Shown here piece by piece: positions 24,447 through 37,101 of a stretch of DNA of 64,000 nt. The notes below the pieces were generated by a model. The model saw only the letters and a program-made list of their open reading frames with translations, ran no database searches and was not told where the DNA came from. The translations under genes were made by a program, and so were the position numbers. Source of the stretch: Heliocidaris tuberculata (lineage: Eukaryota > Echinodermata > Echinoidea > Camarodonta > Echinometridae); NCBI GenBank assembly GCA_025618425.1, contig CM046842.1, positions 29,869,081 to 29,933,080 of the forward strand. Direction: 5' to 3'. Position 1 is the stretch's first letter. Every line of letters begins with the position of its first letter.

Positions 24447-24819
24447 GGGCCTGTAAAGACCTTGAAAAACCTTTATTTTAGAATATACCGAATATGCCGA
24501 ATATCGAATATGCTTCTAACTTCACAAGTTGAATATGCCGAATATCGAATATGCTTCTAACTTCACAAGTTGAATATCGAATATCGAATATGTGACCAAC
24601 TTCACGCCGGTCTTATTTTGGCTTAGATTACGTCCGGTACCTGTTACAATACAAGTTACGTTATGGTAATATAATTTTCCAATTACATATTGTTGTTGGC
24701 TTATCTCCAGAATGTTGTAAAAGTTTTCCAAGTTACTAATTACCGGTATTCTAATCACTTGGGAAGAAAAATTGATTTTGTGTCACTGACATGTGTTTGA
24801 CTTTGACTTGAGTGAGTGA

Positions 24820-25140
24820 GTGCGTAACTCCAGGGATGGAGCGAGCTCCTTCGCCGCCGTTATTCGCGGCGGAGCTCCTAGGTAGATTAGGCCCTATTGA
24901 GTAACTAGGCTAGGCGCCCTGGACATGCTGGAGTGACAATGTCAATGGCATGACTGATCTGAGCCTGAGGCCGAGTTTTGCCATCGAGAATGAGATTGAG
25001 TCAGGCGTGTAGCCGTGGGGGGGGGGGGGGGGGGGGGGGGCGGTCTGGGTGGTCACCCCCAAAATAACGCCAACTCAAAAAAAAAAGCGAGAGCGAAAAA
25101 GCGGGGGGGGGGGGGGGTAAGTGAGAGAAAAAGCCTAAAA
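24820..25140. repeat. GC palindrome and poly-G tracts
   Basis: A dyad GGAGCGAGCTCC ... GGAGCTCC lies around CGCCGCCGTTATTCGCGGCG at 24838-24880. Poly-G runs of about 22 and 13 lie at 25018-25040 and 25104-25118. Confidence 0.7.
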
Positions 25141-25225
25141 AGGTGCTAAGTTACAAGCCATTTGGCATTATCTTTCTCTCAAAATAAAAACACACTCACA
25201 CTATCACAGGCATCACTAGAATGCC

Positions 25226-25485
25226 AGGGGCTGTGTCACTTTCGGCCTGTCACAACCTCTTCTAAGTTGAAGAGGTACTAAAAACACCAATATAATCGGC
25301 AAAATTTTGAGAAAATACTTCCTTCTACAATTTAGAATGATAGAATATCTAATTTCATGCCAGATCCTTCGATAGTATCTTTGACTTTAGACTTTATCAT
25401 CTTGATCAAGTGAAATTTTCAGGCTGTTTTTGGTCGGTGATCTTGCTCCCCCCTGCACACATATGGGCAAGATATCACACACTTG
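25226..25485 (-). mobile_element. Dispersed repeat E, copy 2 (inverted)
   Basis: The inverse of the copy at 7836-8100, including CCTCTTCTAAGTTGAAGAGG and GGTCGGTGATCTTGCTCC. Confidence 0.65.
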
Positions 25486-25492
25486 CCTACAT

Positions 25493-25796
25493 GGGCGCAA
25501 ATCCAGGGGGGACAGGGGGACATGTCCCCCCCACCTTTTTGAAGATAGGCGAATGTCCCCCCCCCCACCTTTTTGAAGATAGGCGAATGCCCCCCCCCCC
25601 CACCTTTTTGAATAATTTGAATAAACTTTTTTTTTTTTTTTTTTTGCTTGTCAGAGAATTTTGGAGGTGAATGTCCCCCCCCCACCTTTTTGAATACCCT
25701 TTTTTTTTTTTTTTTTTTTTGGGGGGGGGGGGGGGCTTGTCAGAGAATTTTGGAGGCGAATGTCCCCCCCGAATTTCAAAATGGATTTGCGCCACT
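25493..25796. mobile_element. TIR element with repeated CCCCCACCTTTTTGAA blocks
   Basis: The ends are GGGCGCAAATCCAG and TGGATTTGCGCC, inverted. Inside are four blocks of a C run plus ACCTTTTTGAA and two copies of TTGTCAGAGAATTTTGGAGG, one directly after a T-run / G-run junction (25700-25735). A related sequence lies at 52015-52250. Confidence 0.65.
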
Positions 25797-26387
25797 GCTT
25801 GCCTATGGGAGGCAATTGCTCACGGTATGAAGGTACAGAGTGCGAGGTTACATGTATCTCCAATAACCTCGCATAAGTGTGAGTGGCTAAAACGTAAAAG
25901 TCAAAGCTTAATTTTCCCACTGGAAACTACCCCCTCCCTGCGCTCACCCCTGTTACGTACAGTGCAGTATTATGTCCAAATGATTGAAGCAGTCAGGAGT
26001 GAGGGCGTCGAACTACTTTCCGCCTAAAAAAGGTGCTATGAGCTGTTGTCTTTCTCTCAAATTAGCTCAAATGTCAGAGCAAGGGAGGGGGAAAACTCCC
26101 CCGCCCTGCACCCATCCCCCTGGGGAGCACGCTTCGTGAGCTCATCAGCAATTTTGCATGCTTTGCGTGCTCAAAACTGCCCCCCTAAACTACATGTAGC
26201 TACTAGCTACGTGGTTGGATTGAGTTGTGACAATTTATTTACGTGTGTTTGAATTGTAGGTCAAGTGGGGGTATTTCCGGTCATATTTTGCAAGGATGAG
26301 CTAAAAACAGTTGGACCTAACTTCGATCTATATTATTTTGGTAATGAAACTGAAGATTCGCAAAACAATTATGAATATGGCAAGTAT

Positions 26388-26690
26388 GATGGGGGGGGGG
26401 GGGGGGGGGTAACCTCGCTAGTCATAAGGACCGCTAGTCATAAGGACAACTTATTCATAAGGACCGCTATCCATAACGCGTAACTAAATGAATAGCGGTT
26501 TTGTATGAATAGCGGTCCTTCTACATAGCGAGCAAACCCTAGACAAATTACCTCGTTATTCATAAGGACTTCTGTTCATAAGGACCACTATTCATAAGGA
26601 CCGCTATTCATAACGCTTTTCATAACGCGTGTTAAATGAATAGCGGTTCCTATGAATAACGAGTGGACCCTGATGGGGGACCTACATGTA
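26388..26690. mobile_element. Element built of TTCATAAGGACCGCTATTCA words
   Basis: After a G run, the words CATAAGGACCGCTA and their inverse TAGCGGTCC repeat in two tandem blocks (about 26412-26535 and 26548-26685), each with an ATAACGCG centre. Confidence 0.6.
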
Positions 26691-27149
26691 TATGTCAAAA
26701 AGCTACACAATTTGACTTTGTTTTCAGTATGTATGAAACAAAATTAACAAATCTAACTTTTAGATCTGAAATCAGATCTATTCCTTCATCAAAAACCAAG
26801 AAAATGAACATTTGAGATTTTCTCTACTAAGCAAATGGGAGAGGAGCTCGCAAGACATGTCACGGAGTTGCCAAATTGTGTTTGATTTAACAACTTCAAA
26901 AATTCATGACTTCCTTATTTCTTATCGGATTTTGCTCAGATTTTCACCAATCTGTTTCTCTCATTTTTCTTCTTTTATTCAAGTCAACCAGTAGTGAAAA
27001 ATTATTACCGGGGTGGACTTTCCCTTCCTTCAACTGTTAGTGTTAACATATATTTAGTGGACCTAATAATAGTTTGAGACTGAAGTAGTTCTAAAATCAC
27101 TCACAACCTTGCACAATGAACCTCTGACTGTACCACTTAAATTGCCTCC

Positions 27150-27430
27150 CATAGGCAAGTTCACATTCTTGTTCTAAAATGTGAGTTCCAACTTTCAAGA
27201 ATCCAAAGGAGCAAGATCGCTGGCCAAAAGACGGCCTGAAAATTTCACTTGATCAAGGTGATATAAACTGATAAAGATCTTATTGAAGAAATAGTCAGGA
27301 AATGTCTGATTATCATCCTATTAAAGATGTGAATGGAAGTAATTTCTCAGAATTTTGCCATTTATACTGGTGTTTTACCTCTTCAACTTAGAGAATAGAG
27401 GTGTAGGTCGACCGCCACTGAAAAGAAATT
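27150..27430 (+). mobile_element. Dispersed repeat E, copy 3
   Basis: Shares GGAGCAAGATCGC, CCTGAAAATTTCACTTGATC and CCTCTTCAACTTAGAGA with copies 1 and 2. Between 26,690 and 27,570 nothing else is recognised, and no CABIN1 promoter or 5' UTR exon could be identified. Confidence 0.6.
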
Positions 27431-27571
27431 GACACAGCCCAGCGGTTCCGTGAGGGATCTAAAATGTAACTGCAGCTTGCACAAGCACAGAATCTGTTTG
27501 CTCGGTCTCCGGAAGTAGAACAATATAGGAAGTCTGACTTGGTCTTGTAAGTTAACTGTCAAGACTATTTC

Positions 27572-27690
27572 AAGGTCCCATTTTATAAAACTTGTTATCA
27601 GTAACAACTGCCACATTTCTATGACAAATTTGCTCTCAGCCAATCAGATGCAAGGCTTTCAGGAGCTTATAAGAACTATCGTAATAATGT
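27572..27690. mobile_element. MITE family C copy
   Basis: Contains ATAAAACTTGTTATCAGTAA and GCTCTCAGCCAATCAGATGC, both shared with the copy at 45718-45853. Confidence 0.6.
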
Positions 27691-27796
27691 GATGAAGTAT
27701 CTTTAATTGATCAACTATTAAAGAAAATTATGAACATGTTAAATTGACTTCCACCTTTTTTCTCTTTCCTACAGGTGAATATTTGAAAGAAACAAG

Positions 27797-30700
27797 ATGC
27801 CTATCATACGCACATTGAAGGAAACGGGTCACAGCTACGTAAGTATATATGTTGACAAACCGTCGTCGTGTGCCTGACTGGCAGAAGAGTGCAGATAAAT
27901 TTTGATCAAATCTTCATGTTTATTGTATTGCAGTGAAAGGAGAAAACAAAGTGATACTGAGAAATTATAATCTGTCTCTTCTAAAATAAAATTTAGGTGA
28001 TGTATGGACTTAGGACTGAAATGAGTTTTGGGGATGCAGTGATGTCAAAAATTTAAAATGTGTGTTTCTAGAAATGTCAACACTTTAAAATATGCATTTC
28101 TAGAAAAGTTTGTCTGCTCTTTCTAAGTTATCTCAGGATATCAAGGTTTTCTCAATAACTGAGAGCTGTTTTGATAGACTTAGGCCCTTCTACCTCTTCT
28201 GTATCCAATTATGCCCCTGACTTTAGCATAGCTTCTATAAGGTGCTCAGAATTCACAGAATTTCTTCTGACCTGGTACTCCTTCCCTTCACCTAGGTGGA
28301 GAGTGGCAAATGTAGAATAATGTCTTGCCAAAGGATATTGGTCCCTTGAAGGTTGATGCCTGCATGGTGGAATAGATAACGTTGATGAGGTTTACGGTTC
28401 ACCATGTGTGTAAGTCTTGAAAAGGACTGTTGAGAAGGATAGTAGAGCAAGGAGAGAAGAGGAGATATAAAAGAGCGAGAGAGAGAGAATAGGAGTACAG
28501 AGTATCTTTCTTGAAAAGGTGAAGACCCAAAAAGGACTAGTAAACCAGATGAAGGAGGTGAAGGTGCTTGAATTTCCGGACAGCTTGATTTATACACATG
28601 GTGAACCGTAAACCTCATCAACGAAGTCAGTCCCATTTGACAGAATTTACATTTAAAGCTAATGTTTAGTTTTGGTAAGCCCTCAAAAACTTTTCATCAG
28701 ATTTATTGGAGTTTTGTTGATAAAGAGCAAGATACTAGCAATATAAAGATGCTGTGAAGATTTCACGTCCTAAAGTGGCATATTAAACAAATGAGAGGCA
28801 AAAAAAAAAATTATGGTGCAGGGTCAGGGATATAAACTCCCAACAACTTCACCGTACACCATACATGCATTCAAAACCTGCACACAGTGACACACACATG
28901 CTATTTCTGTGCGAAGCCTCAAGATTGTTTTGTGGTGAGCCGTCGGGGTGGAAATGTCCTAGCGTAGGGCAGTATTTTGCTGTGATCTAGCATTCCTTAC
29001 ATATATTAACGGTAAAATTCACTGGAAATCATTCGTGGAATACCAAATGATCTCGTACAAACATCTTTTGATATATGGAAAACAACATGAGACTATATTT
29101 AACACGTTTCTTTCCAATTCCTTTTTGCAACCAAAACTGTACATGAGCTAGAACTTTGACTCCTCTTTTCCATGTACCCCGGCTTTAGGCAATTTTTTCA
29201 CTGGTGACTTGGTGATTGTTCATATTACATTCTAACTGATGTGTCTGGTTTTTCTGCAGGAGGCAGCGAAACAAAAATTGCTCGAAGCTACAGCCCGTCT
29301 CCAAGATGATGAAGGCAACACAGGTACATAGTACTATATTATATTATTATTTATGGATTTTGAAGCAGGTCAGCCTTTGCTAAACAAGTCTTCAACCCCT
29401 TCCATGCCACCAGATTTTTGAATAATTGTCAAAAATGAACTTTCAAGAGTTGAATATTAACTTTAAGTGAGTTTTTTCCTTGAGCAAACTGGGTAAAGAT
29501 ATATTCCATATGAATAACTAGAGGGGCCGTCAAAGGCGGCAGACCCACGCCTTGACGGTGCTGCAGAGTAGTTGCAATACTATACTATGGGGTCAAAACT
29601 GAAATCTACATTGGGTGATTTCACGCTCGGTGTTGGTGTTTGTGGTTAGTGTTTATTTTGCCGCGAAATCATGATCTAACACCGACTATGAAATGAGAAA
29701 AAAATCAGTCGGTGTTAGGTGTTGACCTCTGATTTTCTGACGTAGTTCCGGTTGCCGGTGTTTAATTTTTGTCAGATGTTGTCTGCTGAACCGAGCTCGG
29801 CAGCCGGTGTTTAATTTCATGTACAAAATTCCGTTCACTAACACTATACCCTAGGGATTAAGAAATTTTCATTTCACGTTCGGTGTTGGTGCTGGTGTTG
29901 CTACTTGTATGCTAGATACGGGAAATTTGGGGGATTAGCCGTGAGAAATAAAGTCAGTAGGCATCATTCGAAGTGTAATTTTACAGGTGTTATGAGGTAG
30001 TATGTTCATATAGGTCTGAAATTAAATCTAGGCCAACATTTAGTCCAACGTTTGATCTAGAGCACACGGAAAGGAACTAGATCTACCTTTGCTTTTTAAA
30101 GGGGCGGAATGAGTGAATAAAAAATCCTACCTAGTTTTTTTTCCAGATAGATTTGATAAATATGATGTTCGATATTCCGTAGTAAAAGACCCAGAGAATC
30201 CACATTATTAACTGGGATGAGTTCTAAATCAACAATCACAATGCAAAAGTAATGAAACTTCACGGCTAATCTGAGCCGATGCCCGAAATTTGGCCGTTTG
30301 CCATGTACGCGCTGGGCCGTCCGATCCGGCGTCTAGCTGCATTAGCTACCGCAGCATTTTCTGCTGCAAGTGAGAAACTCGAGAGAAATTAAATCTAAAC
30401 TTACTGTTCCTATCAATACTATCCATTTCTGTGAAGTTTCTTACCGGTCTCTTTCCAGATAGATTTGATAAATATGATGTTCGATATTCCGTTGTAAAAG
30501 ACCCAGAGAATCCACATTATTAACTAGGATGAGTTCTAAATCAACAATCACAATGCAAAAGTAATGAAACTTCACGGCTAATCTGAGCCGATGCCCGAAA
30601 TTTGGCCGTTAGCCATGTACGCGCTGGGCCGTCCGATCCGGCGTCTAGCTGCATATTGGCTACCGCAGCATTTTCTGCTGCAAGTGAGAAACTCGAGAGA

Positions 30701-33700
30701 AATTAAATCTAAACTTACTGTTCAATACTATCCATTTCTGTGAAGTTTCTTACCGGTCTCTAGATCAAATAAGGATTGCTTTTAGAATCACCGGACTACT
30801 CGGGCAATTTTACGATATTCTAGACTAATAAATCAGTAGTTAAAACATTTTTTTCTTCTTCGTTGAGAATGGTGCTGACGCCATTACCAGTGTTAAGCTA
30901 TCGATGCGCTTTGTTGGGATATCGGTATCGGCTCCTTAAATCTGATACGTGCGAAACGGTGATCTTTACATATACTATACTATAGAGTCAAAACTAGAAA
31001 GTCTCACAGAATTTGCAGGGATCAACCAATCATCACCAAAATTTAATCGATTCTTTCCTGTCACTATCCAAACAATCCCTGAAAATTTGGTGCAAATCCG
31101 TTCACCCGTTCTCTAGTTATCTTGTACACAAACAAACAAACAAACAAACAAACAAACATACAAACATACGGAACCCTTTACATAACCCTGCCGATTTCAT
31201 CGGCGTGGGTAAAAAATTATATTGAAGGCACAGGGTTCTGTATGATGAAGAACTTTCAAGCCATTCTGAGCCTAAACAAAATGTTCAACACTCAGATTTT
31301 GGGGCAGGATTTGCTGCCCACTGCACGGTACATGTAGGGGTTAAATAGAACTACTACTACTATTACATGTACATCTGCATTTCTATTATTGTCCCCGCCG
31401 AACGAAGTTCGCGAGGGGACTATGAAACGGGCTCCGTTCGTGTGTGCGTGTGTGTGTGTGTGTCCGTCCGTCCGTCCGTCCGTCCGTCCGTCTGTCCGTG
31501 TGTGCTCAAATGTTAGAAAATGCTACTTCTCCGTCATTTCTTGGCCGATTTTGATTCCGATTGTTTTATCTGATAGGGCTGGGTGGGGGCTTCCAAACTT
31601 CTACACAGAATTTTGAAATTCATTAATTATGCAAATTTATGCAAATTTATTCAAAATTGACGAAAAATGCTACTTCTCCTCTATTTCACATCGGATTTTA
31701 AATCCCGATTGTTTTATCTGATAGGGCTGGGTGGGGGCTTCCAAACTTCTACACAGAATTTTGAAATTCATTAATTATGCAAATTTATGCAAATTTATTC
31801 AAAATGGCTGAAGGTTCATAATGTTTTCATGTTTTATATTTCAGTTGTATACATGCATTGTTGGTATTCTCTTCTTTTGCATGCAGTAGCATTATTATTT
31901 TATTCACTAAAGTTTTTCACTGAAGTTTTAAGGTTCAGGCTAGTTAATTTCCACAGATCTGCACTTCCGGCGGGGACATTTATTACGCATTGCGTAATTT
32001 ACTCATTCACTTGTTTTATCTTCAAATGCTTATAAAAACAAAGTAACTAACTTTGGTCTCTTCATATTTAACATGACTTTTGTGACCTTACTGTGAATGA
32101 AACTTCCCAAAACAGTAGATAGTCAAATATAAATATGTGAGCCTGTTTGCCCTGTTACAAAAAATGTGAAACCTACTATTTAATTGCATATCAAGGAGAG
32201 CAATCTGTCCAAAGATTTCTTAGTAGTTAGTGAGGAGAAAAATTTCATCGAAGTCTGCACTTTCCTACCTAGATAATCCTTCTAGGGAGGTTGCCATTTT
32301 GATTTAGAACTTCTTCCTTTGTATTGAAGTTTAGTATCAAGGTTGTGCTTTTCTCTTTGTCACCCCCACAGCAAGCGGTCTCCAGGTTCACAGAGCCCCC
32401 AAACGAAATCGAATCATCAGCGATTCTTCGTCGTCCTCCTCTACATCTTCCTCAGATGACAAACGCAATGATGATGGCGATGATGATGGCGATGACGACG
32501 ATGATGAAGAGGATGTTGTATCTCAGAGAAGACAGAAGAAGCTGCTTAGAAATCTTGAAAAGGTGGGTTTTGTGTCAGTCAGGGAGCTAACTTGTTTTTT
32601 CTTCTTTTTTTTTTTTAAATTTAAAGATAAGTTGAGTTCTGGTCATGGGATTACATTGTAGAAGAAACTATCTCGAAGCACTTGGAAAAGGTTGATCATG
32701 TCTACATAAGAATTGGTGTTTACTGTGGGGTTTTGGAATCATCAAAATAATAAAAAATGGATGCGATTTCGCTCAAAAGCACATGCATTGCACACAAAAA
32801 TGGGTATATGGGACTGCATACACATGTGGCATGAATGTTCAGCATGAACACTTCAGCTAATTCTCATCATAATTCGAATATGAGGGCATTTGAGGAGCAA
32901 TCCTTTTCAGGGGACATTTCTACTATGGTGTTCTTCCAAATTGACATGAAAGGAATGAGAAAGCTCACAACTTATTTTTCACCTTTCCCAGAACTCAACC
33001 TTGTCTTTAAAAATGTTTTTTTATGGTGTGTTTTAGGAATATCATTTTCGTTGCATTTGTTGTGGTACTTCTTGAATATTTCATGTTGGTGCTAACCAGT
33101 GGATCTTGTCATTTTCTTAGTTTGCCACTTTACCTGTATCATGTAAATTGTTCAGGCATACCTAACACAAGGTCCTTCAGGAAATCTTCCATTGAATTAT
33201 TGTACATATTATGTGAATACTTTGTAAAATGTGAAAGAAATGGTTGGAAGAAAATAAATATTACTTTGAATTGAAATGGATTGGATTTATTGCAGTGGAT
33301 TACATTAAACTAGATTAGATTGGATTAGAATAGATTGAATGGAATTGAAGTGAATTGAATTGAATTGAAATTGGATTGGATCGAATTTGATTGAATTTAA
33401 TTTGATTGATTTTTTTTTTCCTTTCAGGAGATGAAGAGAAAGCGCACAATCGTCTCCATCAGTCGACCATCCTCCTACAAACGTACTGAGATGCATTCTA
33501 TTACCCCAGCTAAACCTAAGACTAAGAAACCCAAATCTGCAATGGTATGTAGTAGTGCCGTATCCCAAAGCTTATCCATCCATTGTCAACTGTTTACAGC
33601 CAATTTTGTGCCGTTATAGAGTAGAGATATTACTATTCTGACAATGAAATAATACAGTCAACTTCACTTCAGTTGGTCTTGAGGGGACTGAGTGAAATGT

Positions 33701-34607
33701 GTTGACTTAGGCGATCTTCGACTTTGGTGTTGTCAATTTAGTGTTGTTTCTTTAGAAATGTTCTGGGAATTCGATCGACTTAGGTGATTATTCGACACAT
33801 GCGATGACAGCTTAAGCAAAGTTGACTGTAGCATAATTACGATCATTGTAATCTTATGTATTTCCTTCTTTCTCTGCCTTATGTAAAGTGTGTGTTTATG
33901 TTAAAAGTAATGAAGGCAAGAATAATGGTACTGATATCTTGAGTTGAATGGTGTTTATTTGCGAGAATCGTTCTGTAAAGGTTAATTGCAAACTTTGGGG
34001 AACATCAACCATATTTAAGGTGATATTCAAGCTATTTTATAGACATGCTGGAGTTAACTTCACAGGTATGAACAGAGTCTATGATGCAAATTTTACTGCT
34101 GTCCCATCAGAGTCAGATTGGTTGAAGACAGTCGTGCTTCGGCTTTTAAATGATCTGTTTTGACTTTGGACCGCACTCTGTTTTTGACTTAGGACGGTAT
34201 TCATAAGAGTGTATTAACTTTATTCCAGGTTTAAGTTGGTAGATTACTAGATTTAGTCCAATGATTTATGGAGCTCCAAGGGTCAACCTCATCCTGTAAA
34301 AATTAGCATAATTTTCTGACTAAATGAACAAGCTGCAATCATGTCAACATGAAGTCAATTTCTCAATTTCATTCCATGACTCGATTCATTTCATTTATTC
34401 ATTTTGTTTTAGAATTACAATAATTTATACAGAATGATACCTTAAGTCAGTGGACTGAGTAAACTAGGTTGAACTTGTCCACCTATATGAATACAAGTCA
34501 ATGTGTGTATATCTCTTTATTAGTCTCTGATATCAGCCTTGAATGAAAGCAGTGAAGAACCCGACAGCGATGAGGAATCAGAAGTAGAACTCACCAAAGA
34601 AGCCCAG
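27797..34607 (+). CDS. CABIN1: CABIN1 exons 1-5: disordered N-terminus
   Basis: Exons: 27797-27838, 29260-29323, 32372-32562, 33428-33544, 34524-34607 (residues 1-166). After [14 protein letters not shown] and a short helix there is a Ser run, then an Asp-rich run from imperfect GAT repeats at 32468-32515, a basic stretch ([20 protein letters not shown]) and a second acidic part ([15 protein letters not shown]). The human protein reaches its first TPR within about 30 residues, so this N-terminus is longer. Its order suggests nuclear localisation plus acidic histone contact; that role is inference. Confidence 0.8.
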
Positions 34608-37037
34608 GTATGCAGTCTTTGTAATTCCAGGGGCTGCATTTTGAAAATAATGTTATCTGTTATGGAAGATATGTTAAAATTGATTGAAATAATTGCTTGA
34701 AATAAACATGTGCTTGTGCAAATTTCTGAACTGTACTTTTCCACAGCCGGCATTGTGCAGACATGAACCAATAATTTATCCTAATTTAGATTTGTTGTGA
34801 CAATACTATACTTTTACGAACATAACCAATATCATAGTTTTTAGAATATCACCCTAGGTTTGTATGAAAATATGAGGGATTACAGCAGGATTGGAGCGTT
34901 AAATATCATCCCCCCAGCAGTTATCTCTGTGGGATCAAATTGAGGAATTATTTGTACTTGTATGATAGTAAGTGCATTATAAGGTTAACGAGAAGGTCGA
35001 GTTCTGGGAAAGGTGAAAACTAATTTGTGAGCTTTCTCATTCCTTTTATGTCAGTTTAGAAGAACATCGTAGTAGAAATGTCCCCTGAAAAGGATTGCTG
35101 TTCAAATACCCTCACATTTGAAATATGATGAGAAATAGCTGAAGTGTTTGGGTCGAATATTCATGCCACATGTGTGTACAGTCACATATACTCATTTCTG
35201 TGTGCAGTGAATGTGCTTTTCAGCAAGATCGGGTCATTTTTTTTATCATTTTGATGATTTCAAAACCTCACAGTATACACCCATTCTTATGTAGACATGA
35301 TCAACCTTTCCCAATTGCTTTGATACAGGTTCTTGCACAATGTAATCACATGACGAGAACTCAGCTTTATCTTTGAGTGACTCAACAATGCCAAGATCTT
35401 TTCTTGATTGTAGATATGTCCAGAAATCTTGATTGAAATTCTTGTTTATTCTCTTTTTGTTGTTGTAGGAGGAGGAGGCCTTCTCCCTGTACAAGAAAGC
35501 TCTTGAGTTTCAACGCACGGGAGATGAGAAGAAGGCACAGGAAACGTACAACGAACTCCTGCAAACTAGATTCTTATCTAAGGTAAAGCAGAGCTGCCAA
35601 ATAGTACGATTTTATCCTATTTCGTACGATTTTTCAGTGACAATACGACACTAGGATTTTTCTCAATAAAATACGATTTATCAAAAAATCGGAAACAAAC
35701 ATTCTTATCGGAGTATACTTCGAGATGGCCTTTCATAGTAGCCAGCAAGAAGGACAATTTTAGTGCTCGATGTACGGCATGTGCATGTGACTTCTCCATT
35801 TCACATGGTGGTGCAAAAGACATTTCATTGCACATTAGTCGACAGAAGCATCAAAACGCTGTGCAAGCCATGAAGAATGTGAGTCCTCTCTCTTCATTTT
35901 GGCAGAAGACAGACTATTCAGTAATAAGAGCTGAGACGTTAATGGCCAATTTCCTCATTGAACACAATTTGCCGTTTTCTACGGCAGACCATCTGACGCA
36001 GCTTGTCAAAGTTACTTGTATACATGTATAAATTACTACAAAATAAACAAAATTCGCAATCCTTGAGATATTGTGTAGGAAAGTACACGACAGTTAAGAA
36101 TAGGATTTTTTTCTGAAAATAGGATTTTTATGGTAAAATCATAGGATTTTTGGTCAAGTGAGGTTGGCAGCTCTGGTAAAGTGTTTAGAATAACAGGTCA
36201 AATGGAACATAGAGGACAGTCTGGGGGGGGGGGGGTGTTTCACAAAGCTGTTTGTAAAGTTACACGTGACTTTACGAATGACTTAAATATGACAAGCCAA
36301 ATGGGATGCTCAATCATTTTTAACTGCATCAACTAAAGGTTGAACTGTGCAGATGTAGATTAACATTCTTATTATAACAAACATTTTTATTACAAAGTAT
36401 ATTTTTTCCCATAATTTAATTGAGGTTATTGGAAATACAGTCATACTTAGTTGAAACATCAGGAAAAACTTTGGGCATCCTATCTGGCACTTCATATTCA
36501 AGTCGTTGGTAAAGTCATGCATAACTTTACGAACAGCTTTATGAAACACCCCCCTGGTTTCCCTTACAAACACATGATGAAATGTATGAATATGCATCAT
36601 TTTGACACTGAGTTTGCATAATAAGTGGCATATAGTGCACAAAGTTTTGCTATGATCTTAGTAAAACATTCCAAAAATAGAGTGCATTTTGTTATTCTAA
36701 GAACCCAAGATGTATGATCTAACATTGACTGTTTATCTATGGTTATGGTTCATGGTTAGAACTAAGGCTCCTTGATAATTTTGAGGCTGCTCTGTCAGTA
36801 CAGATCACCTTGGGCAATAGTTTTAACCATCGTCTCTCAAAGCAGTCAATAGTTATATAATATTTCATGTTTGGTTATCATTGCAGGTGAAGGCTTCTCA
36901 GGATGAGCGGAGGGGAGGAGTCACCAACACGGCCATAACCCTGAAATACTCAACCTATAAGAACCTGGGTAACCTAGCACTAGCAAAGGATGACACTGAT
37001 AACGCCATGGAAAACTATCTTGAGGTAAGAGTTATTT

Positions 37038-37101
<64 letters not shown>

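Larger units (their letters stand above)
12882..24610. mobile_element. Giant fold-back (TU-like) transposable element
   Basis: The outer ends are inverted: CCGGCGTGAAGTTGGTCACA from 12884 and TGTGACCAACTTCACGCCGG ending at 24610. Next come short repeats with ATTCGATATTCGGCATATTC and AACTTGTGAAGTTAGAAG, then a border GTCTTTACAGGCCCGAGAGG on both sides, then long arrays of one 184-187 bp monomer in opposite orientation (left 13049-18055, right 21848-24446), and a 3.8-kb unique spacer. Sea urchin TU elements are known fold-back elements with this general plan of tandem repeats in inverted termini. The flanks TCTTATAT (12874-12881) and TCTTATTT (24611-24618) agree at 7 of 8 bases and may be the target duplication. 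No transposase is visible. The arms could pair over about 2.6 kb. Confidence 0.85.
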
